From NCBI GenBank assembly GCA_036268485.1, contig DATAUC010000091.1, forward strand, positions 97,241 to 161,240: DNA of 64,000 bases, read 5' to 3'. The stretch comes from Bog-473 sp036268485. GTDB lineage: Bacteria; Actinomycetota; Acidimicrobiia; Acidimicrobiales; RAAP-2. Shown one piece after another: positions 18,356 to 26,868 of the stretch. The position numbers were made by a program, and so were the translations under genes. How positions within the stretch are numbered: position 1 is the stretch's first letter; every line of letters starts with the position of its first letter. The notes below the pieces were generated by a model. That model saw nothing but the letters and a program-made list of their open reading frames with translations. It was not told the origin of the DNA and did no database searches.

Positions 18356-18655
18356 TCAGCCCCCGGCCGGCCGGCGTACCGATTCGATGTACTCGTCAAT
18401 GGGGATGGCCGACAGCGTCAGCGTCTTGAGGGTTCCCCGCGAGCCCAGGACCAGGGCCACCCGGGCCATGGTCTTCTCGTCGGGGGCATCGAGGATGGTG
18501 CAGAAGTCGTAGGGGCCGAGCAGCGCCCACTGGGCCAGGACGCGGACACCCATGGCTTCAACCTCGGCATTGACCGCTTTGAGCCGATCGGGATTCTCGG
18601 CCAGGGTCGCCGCACCATCGGGACCCACCGTCGAGAGCATGAGAAAGGTGGACAT
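18356..18655 (-). CDS. GYD-domain protein
   Basis: A 99-residue protein of the GYD family, which adopts a ferredoxin-like alpha/beta fold. Recognisable features are FLMLSTVGPDGAATLAENPDRL, the loop LGPYDFCTILDAPDEKTM containing the GxYD core, and LKTLTLSAIPIDEYIE. Function of the family is not known. It ends 6 bp from the convergent small gene and follows the acyl-CoA synthetase gene by 41 bp on the same strand. Confidence 0.8.
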   Translation of the reverse strand: MSTFLMLSTVGPDGAATLAENPDRLKAVNAEVEAMGVRVLAQWALLGPYDFCTILDAPDEKTMARVALVLGSRGTLKTLTLSAIPIDEYIESVRRPAGG

Positions 18656-18696
18656 GGGTTCACGCTACCGCAGGCGCGCTGTGTTCCTGGGGGCGC

Positions 18697-20178
18697 TCAG
18701 GCGTGGCGCAGGTCGCGCCGGACCACCTTGCCCATGGCGTTGCGCGGCAGCGATTCGACCACCCGGTAGGTCCGCGGCAGCTTGTAGGTCGAGAGCTCCC
18801 GGGCGGCCAGGAGGCGCACGGCCTCGATGTCGGGCGGGCCGTCACGGCCAACCAGAAATGCCGTCACCGACTCGCCCCATTCCTCCGAGTCCTGGCCGAC
18901 AACGGCCACCTCCAGCACGGATGGGTGGCTGGCCAGCACGGCTTCCACCTCGGCCGGATACACGTTGTGGCCCCCGGTGATGATGAGCTCGGTGCGCCGG
19001 CCCCGGATGGAGATGTACCCGTCGTCGGCCACCGAGGCCAGATCGCCGGTGGCGAACCACCCGTCGTGCCACATGGCTGCGGTGGCCTCGTCCCGTTCCC
19101 AGTAGCCCCGGCAGACCGACGGCCCGCGGACCAGCAGCTCCCCGATGCCGTCCTCATCCGTCTCTCCAATGGTGGCCTCCACTCCGGGGAGCGGCAGGCC
19201 GACGGAACCGGGACGGCGCTCCCCCTGCAGCGGATTGGAGAGGGTCAACAAGGTCTCGGACATGCCGTAGCGCTCGAGGACCTGCACCCCGTACTCGCGG
19301 TCGAACTGGTGCCAGAGGTCGGCGGGGAGGGGGGCGGATCCCGCCACACAGAGCCGGAGGGAAGCCAGCTCGGCCGCCCGGCCCGATTGGGCCAGCCGGT
19401 GGTACATGGTGGGCACACCGAAGAACATGGTGCTGAGCGGAACGGCATCGGCCACCGCGTCGGGTCTGAACCGGTCAAAGATGGTGGCACTAGCCCCGCG
19501 GGCCAGCGTGCCGAAGAGGCCGGCGCACAATCCGTGCACGTGGAAGAGAGGCAAGGCGAGGATGAGGTCATCGTCTGCCTGCCAATCCCAGGCCTCCCCG
19601 ATGGCGTCGGTGCCCGCCAGCAATGAGGCGTGGGTGTGCACGGCCCCTTTGGGCTCGCCGGTGGTGCCCGAGGTGTAGACGATGAGGGCGTCGTGGGAGG
19701 GGTCAGACGTATCGAGGAAGGGATCGAGGCCGGTGGTGCCCTCGGGTGCCGCGTCGTGCGGGTACATGAGGCGCACGACGGCCTTTGCCGCGTCCACCAT
19801 GTCAGCCCGGTCGGGGCGATCGACGATGGCCACCTTCGGGCGAACGTCCTCAATCACATAGGCCAGCTCACTCTGCGTCTGGGCCGCACTGACCGGCACC
19901 ACCACCGCTCCGAGGCGCAGCGCACCGAGGAGCACGACAATGGAGTCGAGGGACGACCCGCAGCACCAGATGACCCGGTCCCCTGGCGCGACGCTCAGGG
20001 AGCGCAGGGTGGCCGCCGCCCCAGCCGTTCGGTCGAGCAGCGATTGTCCAGTCAGGGCCTCGTCCTCCCCTTCGCCATTGAACAGGACCTCTTGCTCGGG
20101 GTTGGCTCGCCAGAGGGCGGCCCATCGGGTGAGCAGGGTCTCGTCCAGCGACACGTGTCGGGGCGGGCCTGACGTCAT
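18697..20178 (-). CDS. Acyl-CoA synthetase (AMP-binding enzyme)
   Basis: A 493-residue member of the ANL superfamily, which activates a carboxylic acid to acyl-AMP and then acyl-CoA. The P-loop-like motif is YTSGTTGEPKGAVHTH, the adenine-binding region is RYGMSETLLTLSNP, and the hinge and C-terminal domain include WFATGDLASVADDGYISIRGRRTELIITGGHNVYPAEVE and the catalytic Lys motif PRNAMGKVVRRDL. The start at ATG 20178 is chosen because the N-terminus from there matches the family, whereas longer in-frame reading enters the divergent mannosidase gene. It resembles malonyl-CoA or medium-chain synthetases; the acid is not predictable. Confidence 0.87.
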   Translation of the reverse strand: MTSGPPRHVSLDETLLTRWAALWRANPEQEVLFNGEGEDEALTGQSLLDRTAGAAATLRSLSVAPGDRVIWCCGSSLDSIVVLLGALRLGAVVVPVSAAQTQSELAYVIEDVRPKVAIVDRPDRADMVDAAKAVVRLMYPHDAAPEGTTGLDPFLDTSDPSHDALIVYTSGTTGEPKGAVHTHASLLAGTDAIGEAWDWQADDDLILALPLFHVHGLCAGLFGTLARGASATIFDRFRPDAVADAVPLSTMFFGVPTMYHRLAQSGRAAELASLRLCVAGSAPLPADLWHQFDREYGVQVLERYGMSETLLTLSNPLQGERRPGSVGLPLPGVEATIGETDEDGIGELLVRGPSVCRGYWERDEATAAMWHDGWFATGDLASVADDGYISIRGRRTELIITGGHNVYPAEVEAVLASHPSVLEVAVVGQDSEEWGESVTAFLVGRDGPPDIEAVRLLAARELSTYKLPRTYRVVESLPRNAMGKVVRRDLRHA

Positions 20179-20190
20179 AATCTGGAGACT

Positions 20191-22860
20191 ATGACACCAC
20201 GCCGCATTGCCATCGTCCCGCATTCCCACTGGGACCGCGAGTGGTACAAGTCCTACCAGGACTTTCGTCTCAACCTGGTCGACATGATCGACATGCTGCT
20301 GCCCCTGCTCGAGTCGGACGCCAGCTATCCGTACTTCATGCTCGACGGGCAGATGGCGGTGGTCGACGATTACCTGGAGGTGCGGCCCGAGGCGGAGAGC
20401 CGCTTGCGGGCCTTGGCCGCAGCCGGTCGGTTGAGCATGGGGCCGTGGTACATCCTCATGGACGAGTTCCTTACCTCGGGCGAGACCATCATCCGCAACC
20501 TGCAGATGGGCATTGAGCGGGGGGCCGCCTTCGGGGGTGCCATGTCCGTCGGCTACCTGCCCGACATGTTCGGGCACATCGCCCAGATGCCGCAGATCCT
20601 GCGGGAAGCCGGCTTCGAGCACACCGTGGTCTGGCGCGGCGTGCCGTCGACCGTGACCAAGACCGCCTTCACCTGGTCCGCCCCCGACGGCTCCTCGGTG
20701 CGGGCCGAGTACCTGCCCGTCGGTTACGGCAACGGGGCGGCGTTGCCCGACGACGCCAAGGCCCTCCTGCGCCGGACCACCGACCACGTCAAGGAAGTGG
20801 AGCCCTTCCTGTTCCAGGACCTGCTCTGCATGAACGGTTCGGATCATCTCTTCCCCCAACCCTGGCTGGGTCGCGTGGTGGCCGAGGCCAACGACCTGCA
20901 GGACGACTTCGTCTTCGAGGTCACGTCGCTGCCGAAGTATCTAGCGACGGCGCCGACGGAAGGGCTGGAGCGCTGGGAAGGCGAGCTCCGGTCGGGCAGC
21001 CGGGCCAACATGCTGATGGGCGTCACCTCCAACCGGGTCGATGTCAAGCGCATGGGTGCTCTGGCCGAGCGCGAGCTGGAGAAGCGGGCCGAACCGCTGA
21101 CCGCTTTGTTCCGTACGTCGGCGGAGTGGCCCGGCGAGTTGCTGGCACTGGCCTGGAAGGAGATGGTGCGCAACTCGGCCCACGACTCCATCTGCGCCTG
21201 CTCGGTCGACGACGTGGTGGACGCCGTACTGCACCGCTACGCCGAGGCCCGCACCATCGGGAGCGGCCTGGCCGAGCGGGCCGTCAAGTCCCTGGCCCGC
21301 AGCTTGCCCGACCAGGGGACCTTCCTCCTCAATAGCGTGCAGCGCGCTCGGGGCGGGGTGGTCGAACTGGTCGTTCCGGCCGACGATGCCGCCACCGACG
21401 ATGTGCAGGTCCTCTCGCAGAGCATCGGGCTGCCCGGGCAGATGGTGCTCGATGCCAATACGGTGCGCACCGTCCTCGGCATGCTGCAGGGTCCCAAGAT
21501 CAGCGATGACGCCTGGGTGCAGGAGATCTCCATTGAAGAGGACGACGAGGGTATCGGCATCACCATCCGGGTCGGCACCGAGGAGCGGCCCAACGTGGCC
21601 ATCGCCGAGGCCAAGCAGGACATCTACACCAAGCTGGGCGCCCGCCCCGATGCCGTCATCCGGATCAACCTGGACCAGCCGGCCACCCGCCGCATCGCGG
21701 CCCGGGTCGACTCGGTGCCGGGCTACGGCTGGAAGCCGTTTGTGGCCGCGGCCCTGGCGCACCCGATCGCGGTCACCACGGTGGACGGCGTGGTGTCGGC
21801 CTCCAACGGATTGCTCGATGTGGTCGTCGACGGCGCGCTGGGCACCTTCTCGCTCAACGGCCGGCCCGGCTACGGCCAGCTGGTCGACGGCGGCGACCTG
21901 GGCGACTCCTACAACTACTCCCCGCCCCGCAACGACGCCTTCGTGGACACGCCGACGGCTGTCAGCGTCACCGTGGTGGAACCGGGTCCGGTGCGGGCCA
22001 AGGTGGCCATCGCCTCCACCTATGTCTGGGCCGACCACGTGGACGGCGGGTCCCAGGCGCGGCTCGGGGAACACAGCGTGGTGGTCGAGACGTTGCTGGA
22101 ACTACGGGCTGGTGAGCCAGTGCTGCGGGTGACCACCTCCTTCGTCAATCCCAGCCGCGACCATCGCCTACGGGTCCACCTGCCCCTGCCCGAGCCGGCA
22201 CCGGCGTCGGTGGCCGAGTGCGCCTTCGCCACCGTCACCCGCGGGCTGACCGTCGAGGGCCGGGCCGACGAGTACGGCTTGCCCACGGCGCCGGCCCGGC
22301 GCTTCGTCTCGGCCGGGTCCCTGACCGTGGTGCACGAGGGTGTGTGTGAGTACGAGCTGATCGACATTGAGGACGGACCGACGGGCCCGTTGGCCAACAC
22401 CATCGCCCTGACGGTGTTGCGCTCGACCGGCATGCTGTCCCGCCTCGGCATGACGTACCGGCCGTTCCCGGCCGGACCGCTCACGCCGGTCGACGGCCTG
22501 CAGATGGCCGGACGGAACGTGTCGCTGACGTACGCCCTGGCCCTGGGGGTGGACGATCCCTACGCCCTGGCCGACGACGTGCTGGTCCCCCTCGATGTGG
22601 TGGGGTCACTCGGCGGCGGGAATCGGGCGGCCGAGGGGAGCGCGTTCACCATTGACGGGGCCGAGGTCAGCGCGTTACGCCGGGAGGCCGGCGTGCTCGA
22701 AGTGCGCGTCTTCAATCCCCGCTCCGAGCCGACGACCGTGTCGTTGCCGGGACAGTCCGGCTGGTTGGTCGATCTGCGCGGCTTCCCCCGGGAGCACTTC
22801 GAGGGATCGTTCCCGCTACGACCCTTCGGGATCGCCACCGCCCGGCTTCGCGCCGACTGA
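20191..22860 (+). CDS. Alpha-mannosidase, glycoside hydrolase family 38
   Basis: An 889-residue GH38 enzyme. The N-terminal catalytic domain has the zinc-binding motif PHSHWDREWY (His13, Asp15), the nucleophile Asp125 in GYLPDMFGH, and NSAHDSICACS near residue 331 providing the third zinc ligand. Alpha-mannosidase middle and C-terminal beta domains follow. No signal peptide is present, so it probably acts in the cytoplasm on mannosides released from glycans or mannose-containing lipids. GGAG lies 6 bases before the ATG. The last 45 bases overlap the convergent cyclase gene. Confidence 0.9.
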   Translation: MTPRRIAIVPHSHWDREWYKSYQDFRLNLVDMIDMLLPLLESDASYPYFMLDGQMAVVDDYLEVRPEAESRLRALAAAGRLSMGPWYILMDEFLTSGETIIRNLQMGIERGAAFGGAMSVGYLPDMFGHIAQMPQILREAGFEHTVVWRGVPSTVTKTAFTWSAPDGSSVRAEYLPVGYGNGAALPDDAKALLRRTTDHVKEVEPFLFQDLLCMNGSDHLFPQPWLGRVVAEANDLQDDFVFEVTSLPKYLATAPTEGLERWEGELRSGSRANMLMGVTSNRVDVKRMGALAERELEKRAEPLTALFRTSAEWPGELLALAWKEMVRNSAHDSICACSVDDVVDAVLHRYAEARTIGSGLAERAVKSLARSLPDQGTFLLNSVQRARGGVVELVVPADDAATDDVQVLSQSIGLPGQMVLDANTVRTVLGMLQGPKISDDAWVQEISIEEDDEGIGITIRVGTEERPNVAIAEAKQDIYTKLGARPDAVIRINLDQPATRRIAARVDSVPGYGWKPFVAAALAHPIAVTTVDGVVSASNGLLDVVVDGALGTFSLNGRPGYGQLVDGGDLGDSYNYSPPRNDAFVDTPTAVSVTVVEPGPVRAKVAIASTYVWADHVDGGSQARLGEHSVVVETLLELRAGEPVLRVTTSFVNPSRDHRLRVHLPLPEPAPASVAECAFATVTRGLTVEGRADEYGLPTAPARRFVSAGSLTVVHEGVCEYELIDIEDGPTGPLANTIALTVLRSTGMLSRLGMTYRPFPAGPLTPVDGLQMAGRNVSLTYALALGVDDPYALADDVLVPLDVVGSLGGGNRAAEGSAFTIDGAEVSALRREAGVLEVRVFNPRSEPTTVSLPGQSGWLVDLRGFPREHFEGSFPLRPFGIATARLRAD

Positions 22861-24117
22861 ACCGGACGCGCCGGGCGAGCGGTTGCTGGTCAGCAGTCGT
22901 TCACCCACTTCCCGCAGCTCCTCCAGATCGCGCAGCACCTCGGACAGGCGCTCCCAGCGTGTGTTCCGTCGGCGGTCGGCCGCCACCCCGGTGCCGGCAG
23001 CCTCGTGGCCGGCGCGACCGGCCCACCACAGCTGGACCCGGCCCAGATCCTTGAGCAGGCGGGGCCGCAGGGCCTCGGCCGTGAACTCGTCGGGCGCTTC
23101 CTCCATCAGGGCGGTGTGGAACTCGTCGGACATGAGGACGGTGCCCGGATTGCCGATGTTGACGATGCGGTGGGCCAGATTGACCGTGCTGCCGAAGTAG
23201 TCGCCGTCGCGTAGGAGCACCGGGCCGAAGGCCAGGCCGACCCGAACGTCGGAGAGCAACTCGTCGTCGGCGTAGGCGTCGGCCAGATTGAGACCGATGC
23301 GGGCGGCGTCGGCCACGCTGCTGACGACGAACATGACCTCGTCGCCGATCATCTTGACCACCCGACCGCCGAGACCGGTCACGATGTCGTGGGACAGCTC
23401 CTCGAACCGCCGCACCACGGCGGCCAGTTCCTGGTCGCTCAGGTGCTGGCTCAACAAGGTGAAGCCCACCATGTCGGCGAAGCCCACGGCGAGCACCGGG
23501 CTCTCACCGGGTGCCACCCCGTGGCTGCGCAGCATCATGGAGCGCTGGATGCCCGCCGCCACCTGGCGGCGCCAGACGAACTCGAGGAGCCGGGCCATGG
23601 CCGGGATGGTCACGTCGGCCACGCTGGCGAAAGCGTCGGCGGCCAGCACCGAATCGACTTCGGTGGCCGCCATGTCGCCCGGCACCAGCTCGGCTTCGGC
23701 GATGCGGGCCATGGAGGAGCCGATGACCCGCGCCAGCTGCAGTGCGGTGTCGGTGCGGGCCGCCCCCAACGCCTGCATGCCCTGGAAGAGACGAACGGCC
23801 TCGAGGTCCAGATCGGTGAACGACCGATCGTCGTCGCTGACATTGGGAAAACCCAGGGCCCGCCAGAAGCGCTCCAGCGTGTTGAGATCGACCCCGGTCA
23901 GTTCGGCCACCTCGCCGCGGGTGTAGCGCCGTCGGCTGGGCACCAGCATGCGATCGACCACGAAGAGGTCCAGGACGTCATCGGCCACCGCCTGGTCGAT
24001 CTCCTCGTCGGTGGCCCCGTTCATGAGAAGCAGTTCGCGCACGTGGGCCAAGGCCACATCGCGCCGGGTCTCGTCGAAGCCGGCGGAGAGACCGCCGTGA
24101 CCGAAGAGGCCGCTCAC
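22816..24117 (-). CDS. Class III adenylate cyclase with Rv1264-like regulatory domain
   Basis: A 433-residue protein with an N-terminal helical regulatory region of about 200 residues (RRYTRGEVAELTGVDLNTLERFWRALGF), like the autoinhibitory domain of mycobacterial Rv1264/Rv2212. The cyclase homology domain follows. Metal-binding Asp residues lie in GFADMVGF (about 214) and KMIGDEVMFV (about 258), and the transition-state Asn/Arg pair is in STVNLAHRIVNIGNPG, so the active site looks complete. cAMP is the expected product. Start is GTG 24117, overlapping the gpsA stop as GTGA, which implies coupling to glycerol-phosphate metabolism. A C-terminal tail of about 50 residues is predicted helical. 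Confidence 0.88.
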   Translation of the reverse strand: MSGLFGHGGLSAGFDETRRDVALAHVRELLLMNGATDEEIDQAVADDVLDLFVVDRMLVPSRRRYTRGEVAELTGVDLNTLERFWRALGFPNVSDDDRSFTDLDLEAVRLFQGMQALGAARTDTALQLARVIGSSMARIAEAELVPGDMAATEVDSVLAADAFASVADVTIPAMARLLEFVWRRQVAAGIQRSMMLRSHGVAPGESPVLAVGFADMVGFTLLSQHLSDQELAAVVRRFEELSHDIVTGLGGRVVKMIGDEVMFVVSSVADAARIGLNLADAYADDELLSDVRVGLAFGPVLLRDGDYFGSTVNLAHRIVNIGNPGTVLMSDEFHTALMEEAPDEFTAEALRPRLLKDLGRVQLWWAGRAGHEAAGTGVAADRRRNTRWERLSEVLRDLEELREVGERLLTSNRSPGASGSVGAKPGGGDPEGS

Positions 24118-25136
24118 GCCTGCAGTCCGCGCAGGAGCGCCTCGTCCCACTCAGGGCGAGATGGGCGGTCCATCAGCGACAGCAACGCCTCGCGAGGTGA
24201 GCACCGCCCCTCGACGATGGCTTCCACCTGCTCGGCAATGGGCATCTCGACACCGTGCGAGCGGGCCAGCGCGACCAGGGGGCCGGCGCTCTTGACCCCT
24301 TCGGCCACCATGTGCATGCCGTTGATGATCTCCTCGAGTGACCGGCCCTGGCCCAGTTCGAAGCCCACGGTACGGTTACGGCTCTTCGGGCTGGCGCAGG
24401 TGGCCACCAGGTCGCCCACGCCGGCCAGGCCCCCGAAGGTGAGCACCTGCCCACCGACAGCCACACCGAGCCGACCCAGTTCAGCCAGGCCCCGGGTGAT
24501 GAGAACGGCGCGTGTGTTCTCCCCGAAGCCCAGGCCGTCGCAGATGCCGGCGGCGATGGCCATCACGTTCTTCGATGCGCCGGCGATCTCGCAGCCGACC
24601 ACGTCGGTGCCCATGTAGACACGGAAGGTGCGGGTGTGCACCAGGTCCTGCACCCGCCGGGCCAGGTCCTCATCGGGCAGCGCCACCACGCTGGCGGCCG
24701 GCTGCCCTTCGGCCACTTCGCGAGCCAGGTTCGGTCCCGTCAGGACACCGGCGGGCACGTCGGGCAGCACGGCCGAGATCACCTGGGACATGCGCAGGTT
24801 GGTCCCCACCTCAATGCCCTTGGACAGGCTGACGATGGCGGCGAACTGACCGGCCAACGGGACGAGGTCGCTGAGCACGGTGCGGAACCCGTGGGATGGC
24901 ACCGCCATGAAGATGATCTCCGCGCCCGACACCGCCTCTTCCAATGAGGAGGTGGCTGTCAATTGGTCCGGGAGGCGCACGCCAGAGAGATAGGTGGCGT
25001 TCTCCCGGGTCTCCTCAATAGAGGCGGCCAACTCCGGGGAGCGCACCCACAACGAGGTCGGCCGGGCCGCCCCGACCAGGGCCGCGACGGCGGTGCCCCA
25101 GGATCCGGCTCCGATGACCGCCACCCGTTCACTCAT
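24114..25136 (-). CDS. gpsA: Glycerol-3-phosphate dehydrogenase [NAD(P)+]
   Basis: A 340-residue GpsA, which reduces dihydroxyacetone phosphate to sn-glycerol-3-phosphate for membrane lipid synthesis. The Rossmann motif GAGSWGTA starts at residue 9, LSKGIE and GPNLAREVAEG are in the middle, and the substrate-binding core is CEIAGASKNVMAIAAGICDG with the catalytic Lys in ASKN. The C-terminal AEGVKSAGPLVALARSHGVEMPI matches the family. Start at ATG 25136 gives the normal N-terminus. It is 58 bp from the divergent fbiD gene. Confidence 0.95.
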   Translation of the reverse strand: MSERVAVIGAGSWGTAVAALVGAARPTSLWVRSPELAASIEETRENATYLSGVRLPDQLTATSSLEEAVSGAEIIFMAVPSHGFRTVLSDLVPLAGQFAAIVSLSKGIEVGTNLRMSQVISAVLPDVPAGVLTGPNLAREVAEGQPAASVVALPDEDLARRVQDLVHTRTFRVYMGTDVVGCEIAGASKNVMAIAAGICDGLGFGENTRAVLITRGLAELGRLGVAVGGQVLTFGGLAGVGDLVATCASPKSRNRTVGFELGQGRSLEEIINGMHMVAEGVKSAGPLVALARSHGVEMPIAEQVEAIVEGRCSPREALLSLMDRPSRPEWDEALLRGLQA

Positions 25137-25194
25137 GGCCCCGAGCCTACGGCGGCCGGGGGGCGGCGGCGCTCCCACCCGTACACTGTCCCCG

Positions 25195-25812
25195 GTGTCC
25201 GCACGAGTCACGACCGCTCACGGTGCGACCACTCCCCTCCTGCCTTCCCATCTGGGCCGAGCCGTGGTCCTCATTCCGGTCAAAGGATTCGATCAGGCCA
25301 AGCGTCGCCTGGGCACGACCCTGAGCGATGACGGCCGACGGGAGCTGGTCCGCTCCATGGCCGAACAGGTGGTGCGGGCCTGCGCCCCGCTGCCCGCCGC
25401 CGTGGTCTGCGACGATCCCGATGTGGCCACCTGGGCCGAGGCATTGGGCGCCACCGTCATGTGGGAGCCCGGACAGGGGCTCAACGGTGCCGTGCAAGCC
25501 GGGGTCGAACAATTGGCCGCTCTGGGCGTGCAGTGGGTAACGGTGGCCCACGGAGACCTGCCGCTGGCCCGCGACATCGGGTCATTGGCGGCGTTCGAGG
25601 GCATCACCCTGGTGCCCGATCGCCGCGATGACGGCACCAACGTCATGCGCCTTCCGGTGGGAAGTGGATTTCGCTTCGCCTACGGCCCGGGATCATTTCG
25701 GGCTCATGTGGCCGAAGGACTGCGGCTCGGCCTGCCGGTGCGCGTCCTGCGCATCCCCGCCTTGGCCTATGACGTCGACCTGCCGGCCGATGTGGCCGAG
25801 TTGCCGGGTTGA
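25195..25812 (+). CDS. fbiD: Phosphoenolpyruvate / 2-phospho-L-lactate guanylyltransferase
   Basis: A 205-residue CofC/FbiD-type nucleotidyltransferase, which makes the GTP-activated donor for coenzyme F420 synthesis. The motif VLIPVKGFDQAKRRLG is the family's N-terminal GTP-binding signature, followed by CDDPDVATWAEALG, GLNGAVQAGVEQL and VAHGDLPLA with the metal-binding Asp. The C-terminal PDRRDDGTNVMRLPVG is also characteristic. Start is GTG 25195. Other F420 genes are not in the window. The gene ends before a bidirectional hairpin. Confidence 0.9.
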   Translation: MSARVTTAHGATTPLLPSHLGRAVVLIPVKGFDQAKRRLGTTLSDDGRRELVRSMAEQVVRACAPLPAAVVCDDPDVATWAEALGATVMWEPGQGLNGAVQAGVEQLAALGVQWVTVAHGDLPLARDIGSLAAFEGITLVPDRRDDGTNVMRLPVGSGFRFAYGPGSFRAHVAEGLRLGLPVRVLRIPALAYDVDLPADVAELPG

Positions 25813-25850
25813 GCAATCAGGAGCACAGCAACCAGCCCCTGAATTGCAAA

Positions 25851-25874
25851 GTCGGGGGCCCGAAGGCCCCCGAC
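25851..25874. terminator. Bidirectional terminator between fbiD and the H1-like gene
   Basis: A perfect 10-bp stem, GTCGGGGGCC with GGCCCCCGAC, closes a CGAA loop. Read from the minus strand it has a UUCG tetraloop followed by TTTGCAATT, so it is a good terminator for the H1-like gene. On the plus strand it follows fbiD by 38 bp without a U-tract. A second small stem (CGTTCC, AAAA, GGAACG) lies at 25881-25896. Confidence 0.8.
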
Positions 25875-25902
25875 CTCGCTCGTTCCAAAAGGAACGTACG
25901 GC

Positions 25903-26373
25903 TTAGCGCTTAACGGCGCGCTTCACTGCCTTGCGAGCCGGTGCGCGCTTGACAGCCTTCTTGGCTGGCGTGCGCTTCACGGCCTTCTTGGCTGGTGCCC
26001 GCTTGACCGCCTTCTTGGCCGGTGCGCGCTTGACAGCCTTCTTCGCTGGCGTGCGCTTCACTGCCTTCTTGGCTGGCGTGCGCTTGACAGCCTTCTTCGC
26101 TGGCGTGCGCTTCACTGCCTTCTTGGCTGGTGTGCGCTTGACGGCCTTCTTCGCCGGTGCCCGCTTCACGGCCTTCTTGGCCGGTGTGCGCTTGACAGCC
26201 TTCTTGGCTGGCGTGCGCTTCACTGCCTTCTTTGCCGGTGCCCGCTTGACAGCCTTCTTGGCTGGCGTGCGCTTAACGGCCTTCTTGGCCGGGGCTCGCT
26301 TAACTGCTTTCTTTGCTGGAGCCCGTTTCACGGCCTTCTTGGCCGGGGCCCTTCTTTTCGCGGCTACTGCCAC
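25903..26373 (-). CDS. Histone H1-like lysine-rich nucleoid protein of 9-residue repeats
   Basis: A 156-residue, extremely basic protein. After MAVAAKRR it consists of sixteen 9-residue units of the form [A/T]PAKKAVKR, the last with Arg in place of one Lys, then AVKR. There is no globular domain, so it resembles eukaryotic H1 tails and the PAKKA tails of actinobacterial HU or chlamydial Hc2 rather than a complete HU. It probably binds and compacts DNA. Eight units begin with Thr and eight with Ala; the Thr residues could be kinase targets. Start is GTG 26373 with GGGAGG 7 bases upstream. The 27-bp coding repeats make it prone to repeat-number change. Confidence 0.85.
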   Translation of the reverse strand: MAVAAKRRAPAKKAVKRAPAKKAVKRAPAKKAVKRTPAKKAVKRAPAKKAVKRTPAKKAVKRTPAKKAVKRAPAKKAVKRTPAKKAVKRTPAKKAVKRTPAKKAVKRTPAKKAVKRAPAKKAVKRAPAKKAVKRTPAKKAVKRAPARKAVKRAVKR

Positions 26374-26428
26374 AGGTGCACCTCCCTAGGAGCATGGTCA
26401 CTGAATAGAGGTGAAGCCTGCGCCACGA

Positions 26429-26442
26429 TGATGTCGACATCA
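26429..26442. repeat. 14-bp perfect palindrome
   Basis: TGATGTCGACATCA is self-complementary and lies 56 bp upstream of the H1-like gene start. Its position fits an operator for that gene. No adjacent regulator gene identifies a binding protein. Confidence 0.4.
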
Positions 26443-26591
26443 CATCGCCGTGCGCACTGCCGCACCGATTTCTTTGTCGCTCGGATCAAATGACCAACGC
26501 GATGTGCAGTCAATGACATTCCTTCACGTGATCGATCCGTTCCTATTGCCCGAACCACCATGAACGATCGAACATGTGGGCGTCGCGTGCT

Positions 26592-26607
26592 GCACACATT
26601 TGTGTGC
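26592..26607. repeat. 7-2-7 inverted repeat in the non-coding block
   Basis: GCACACA and TGTGTGC flank TT. It is the kind of short inverted repeat found beside nic sites of MOBF origins of transfer, but no nic consensus can be identified by eye. Confidence 0.35.
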
Positions 26608-26868
26608 GAGACCACTTGCACCACAGCACATCTCAACCCTCCATAACACTTCGGGTACATACATTCTTGGTTGTGGAAATGCCCAGGTCAAGCACCCTCC
26701 AAACGCGAAGCCATTTTGCAGATGAATTGGCAATGCCTTTTTGCGCTTTGTCATCGGCTCAATTCGTTGCGCATTGCATCCAAATCAAGTACGTCGCGTA
26801 ATTTCTGTCGCTTCTTTTCATGTGATGTCCCATGGAATTGCGCGTGCACCCACGCGACGATTTCTTGC

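Larger units (their letters stand above)
26374..26868. other. Non-coding, lower-GC region with inverted repeats
   Basis: About 495 bases with clearly lower GC than the flanks and no open frame with coding character. It contains a perfect 14-bp palindrome at 26429-26442 (TGATGTCGACATCA) and a 7+2+7 inverted repeat at 26592-26607 (GCACACA TT TGTGTGC). It must hold the promoter of the H1-like gene on one side and of the coupling protein gene on the other. Lying beside mobilisation genes, it is a candidate origin of transfer, which is inference. Confidence 0.5.

Noticed and set aside
20179..20859. 227-codon N-terminal extension of the acyl-CoA synthetase
   Set aside because: It is antisense to the catalytic domain of the GH38 gene and has no similarity to ligases.
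25903..26373. Regular DNA repeats considered as a CRISPR array or minisatellite
   Set aside because: The 27-bp units have no spacers and encode the PAKKAVKR protein in frame with a good ribosome binding site.
25931..26389. Plus-strand frame of repeated AFLAGVRFT over the H1-like gene
   Set aside because: It is the antisense reading of the lysine-rich repeats and lacks a start signal.
26671..26868. 66-codon N-terminal extension of the coupling protein
   Set aside because: Composition is Cys/His-rich noise in a low-GC block; no membrane helix is encoded there.
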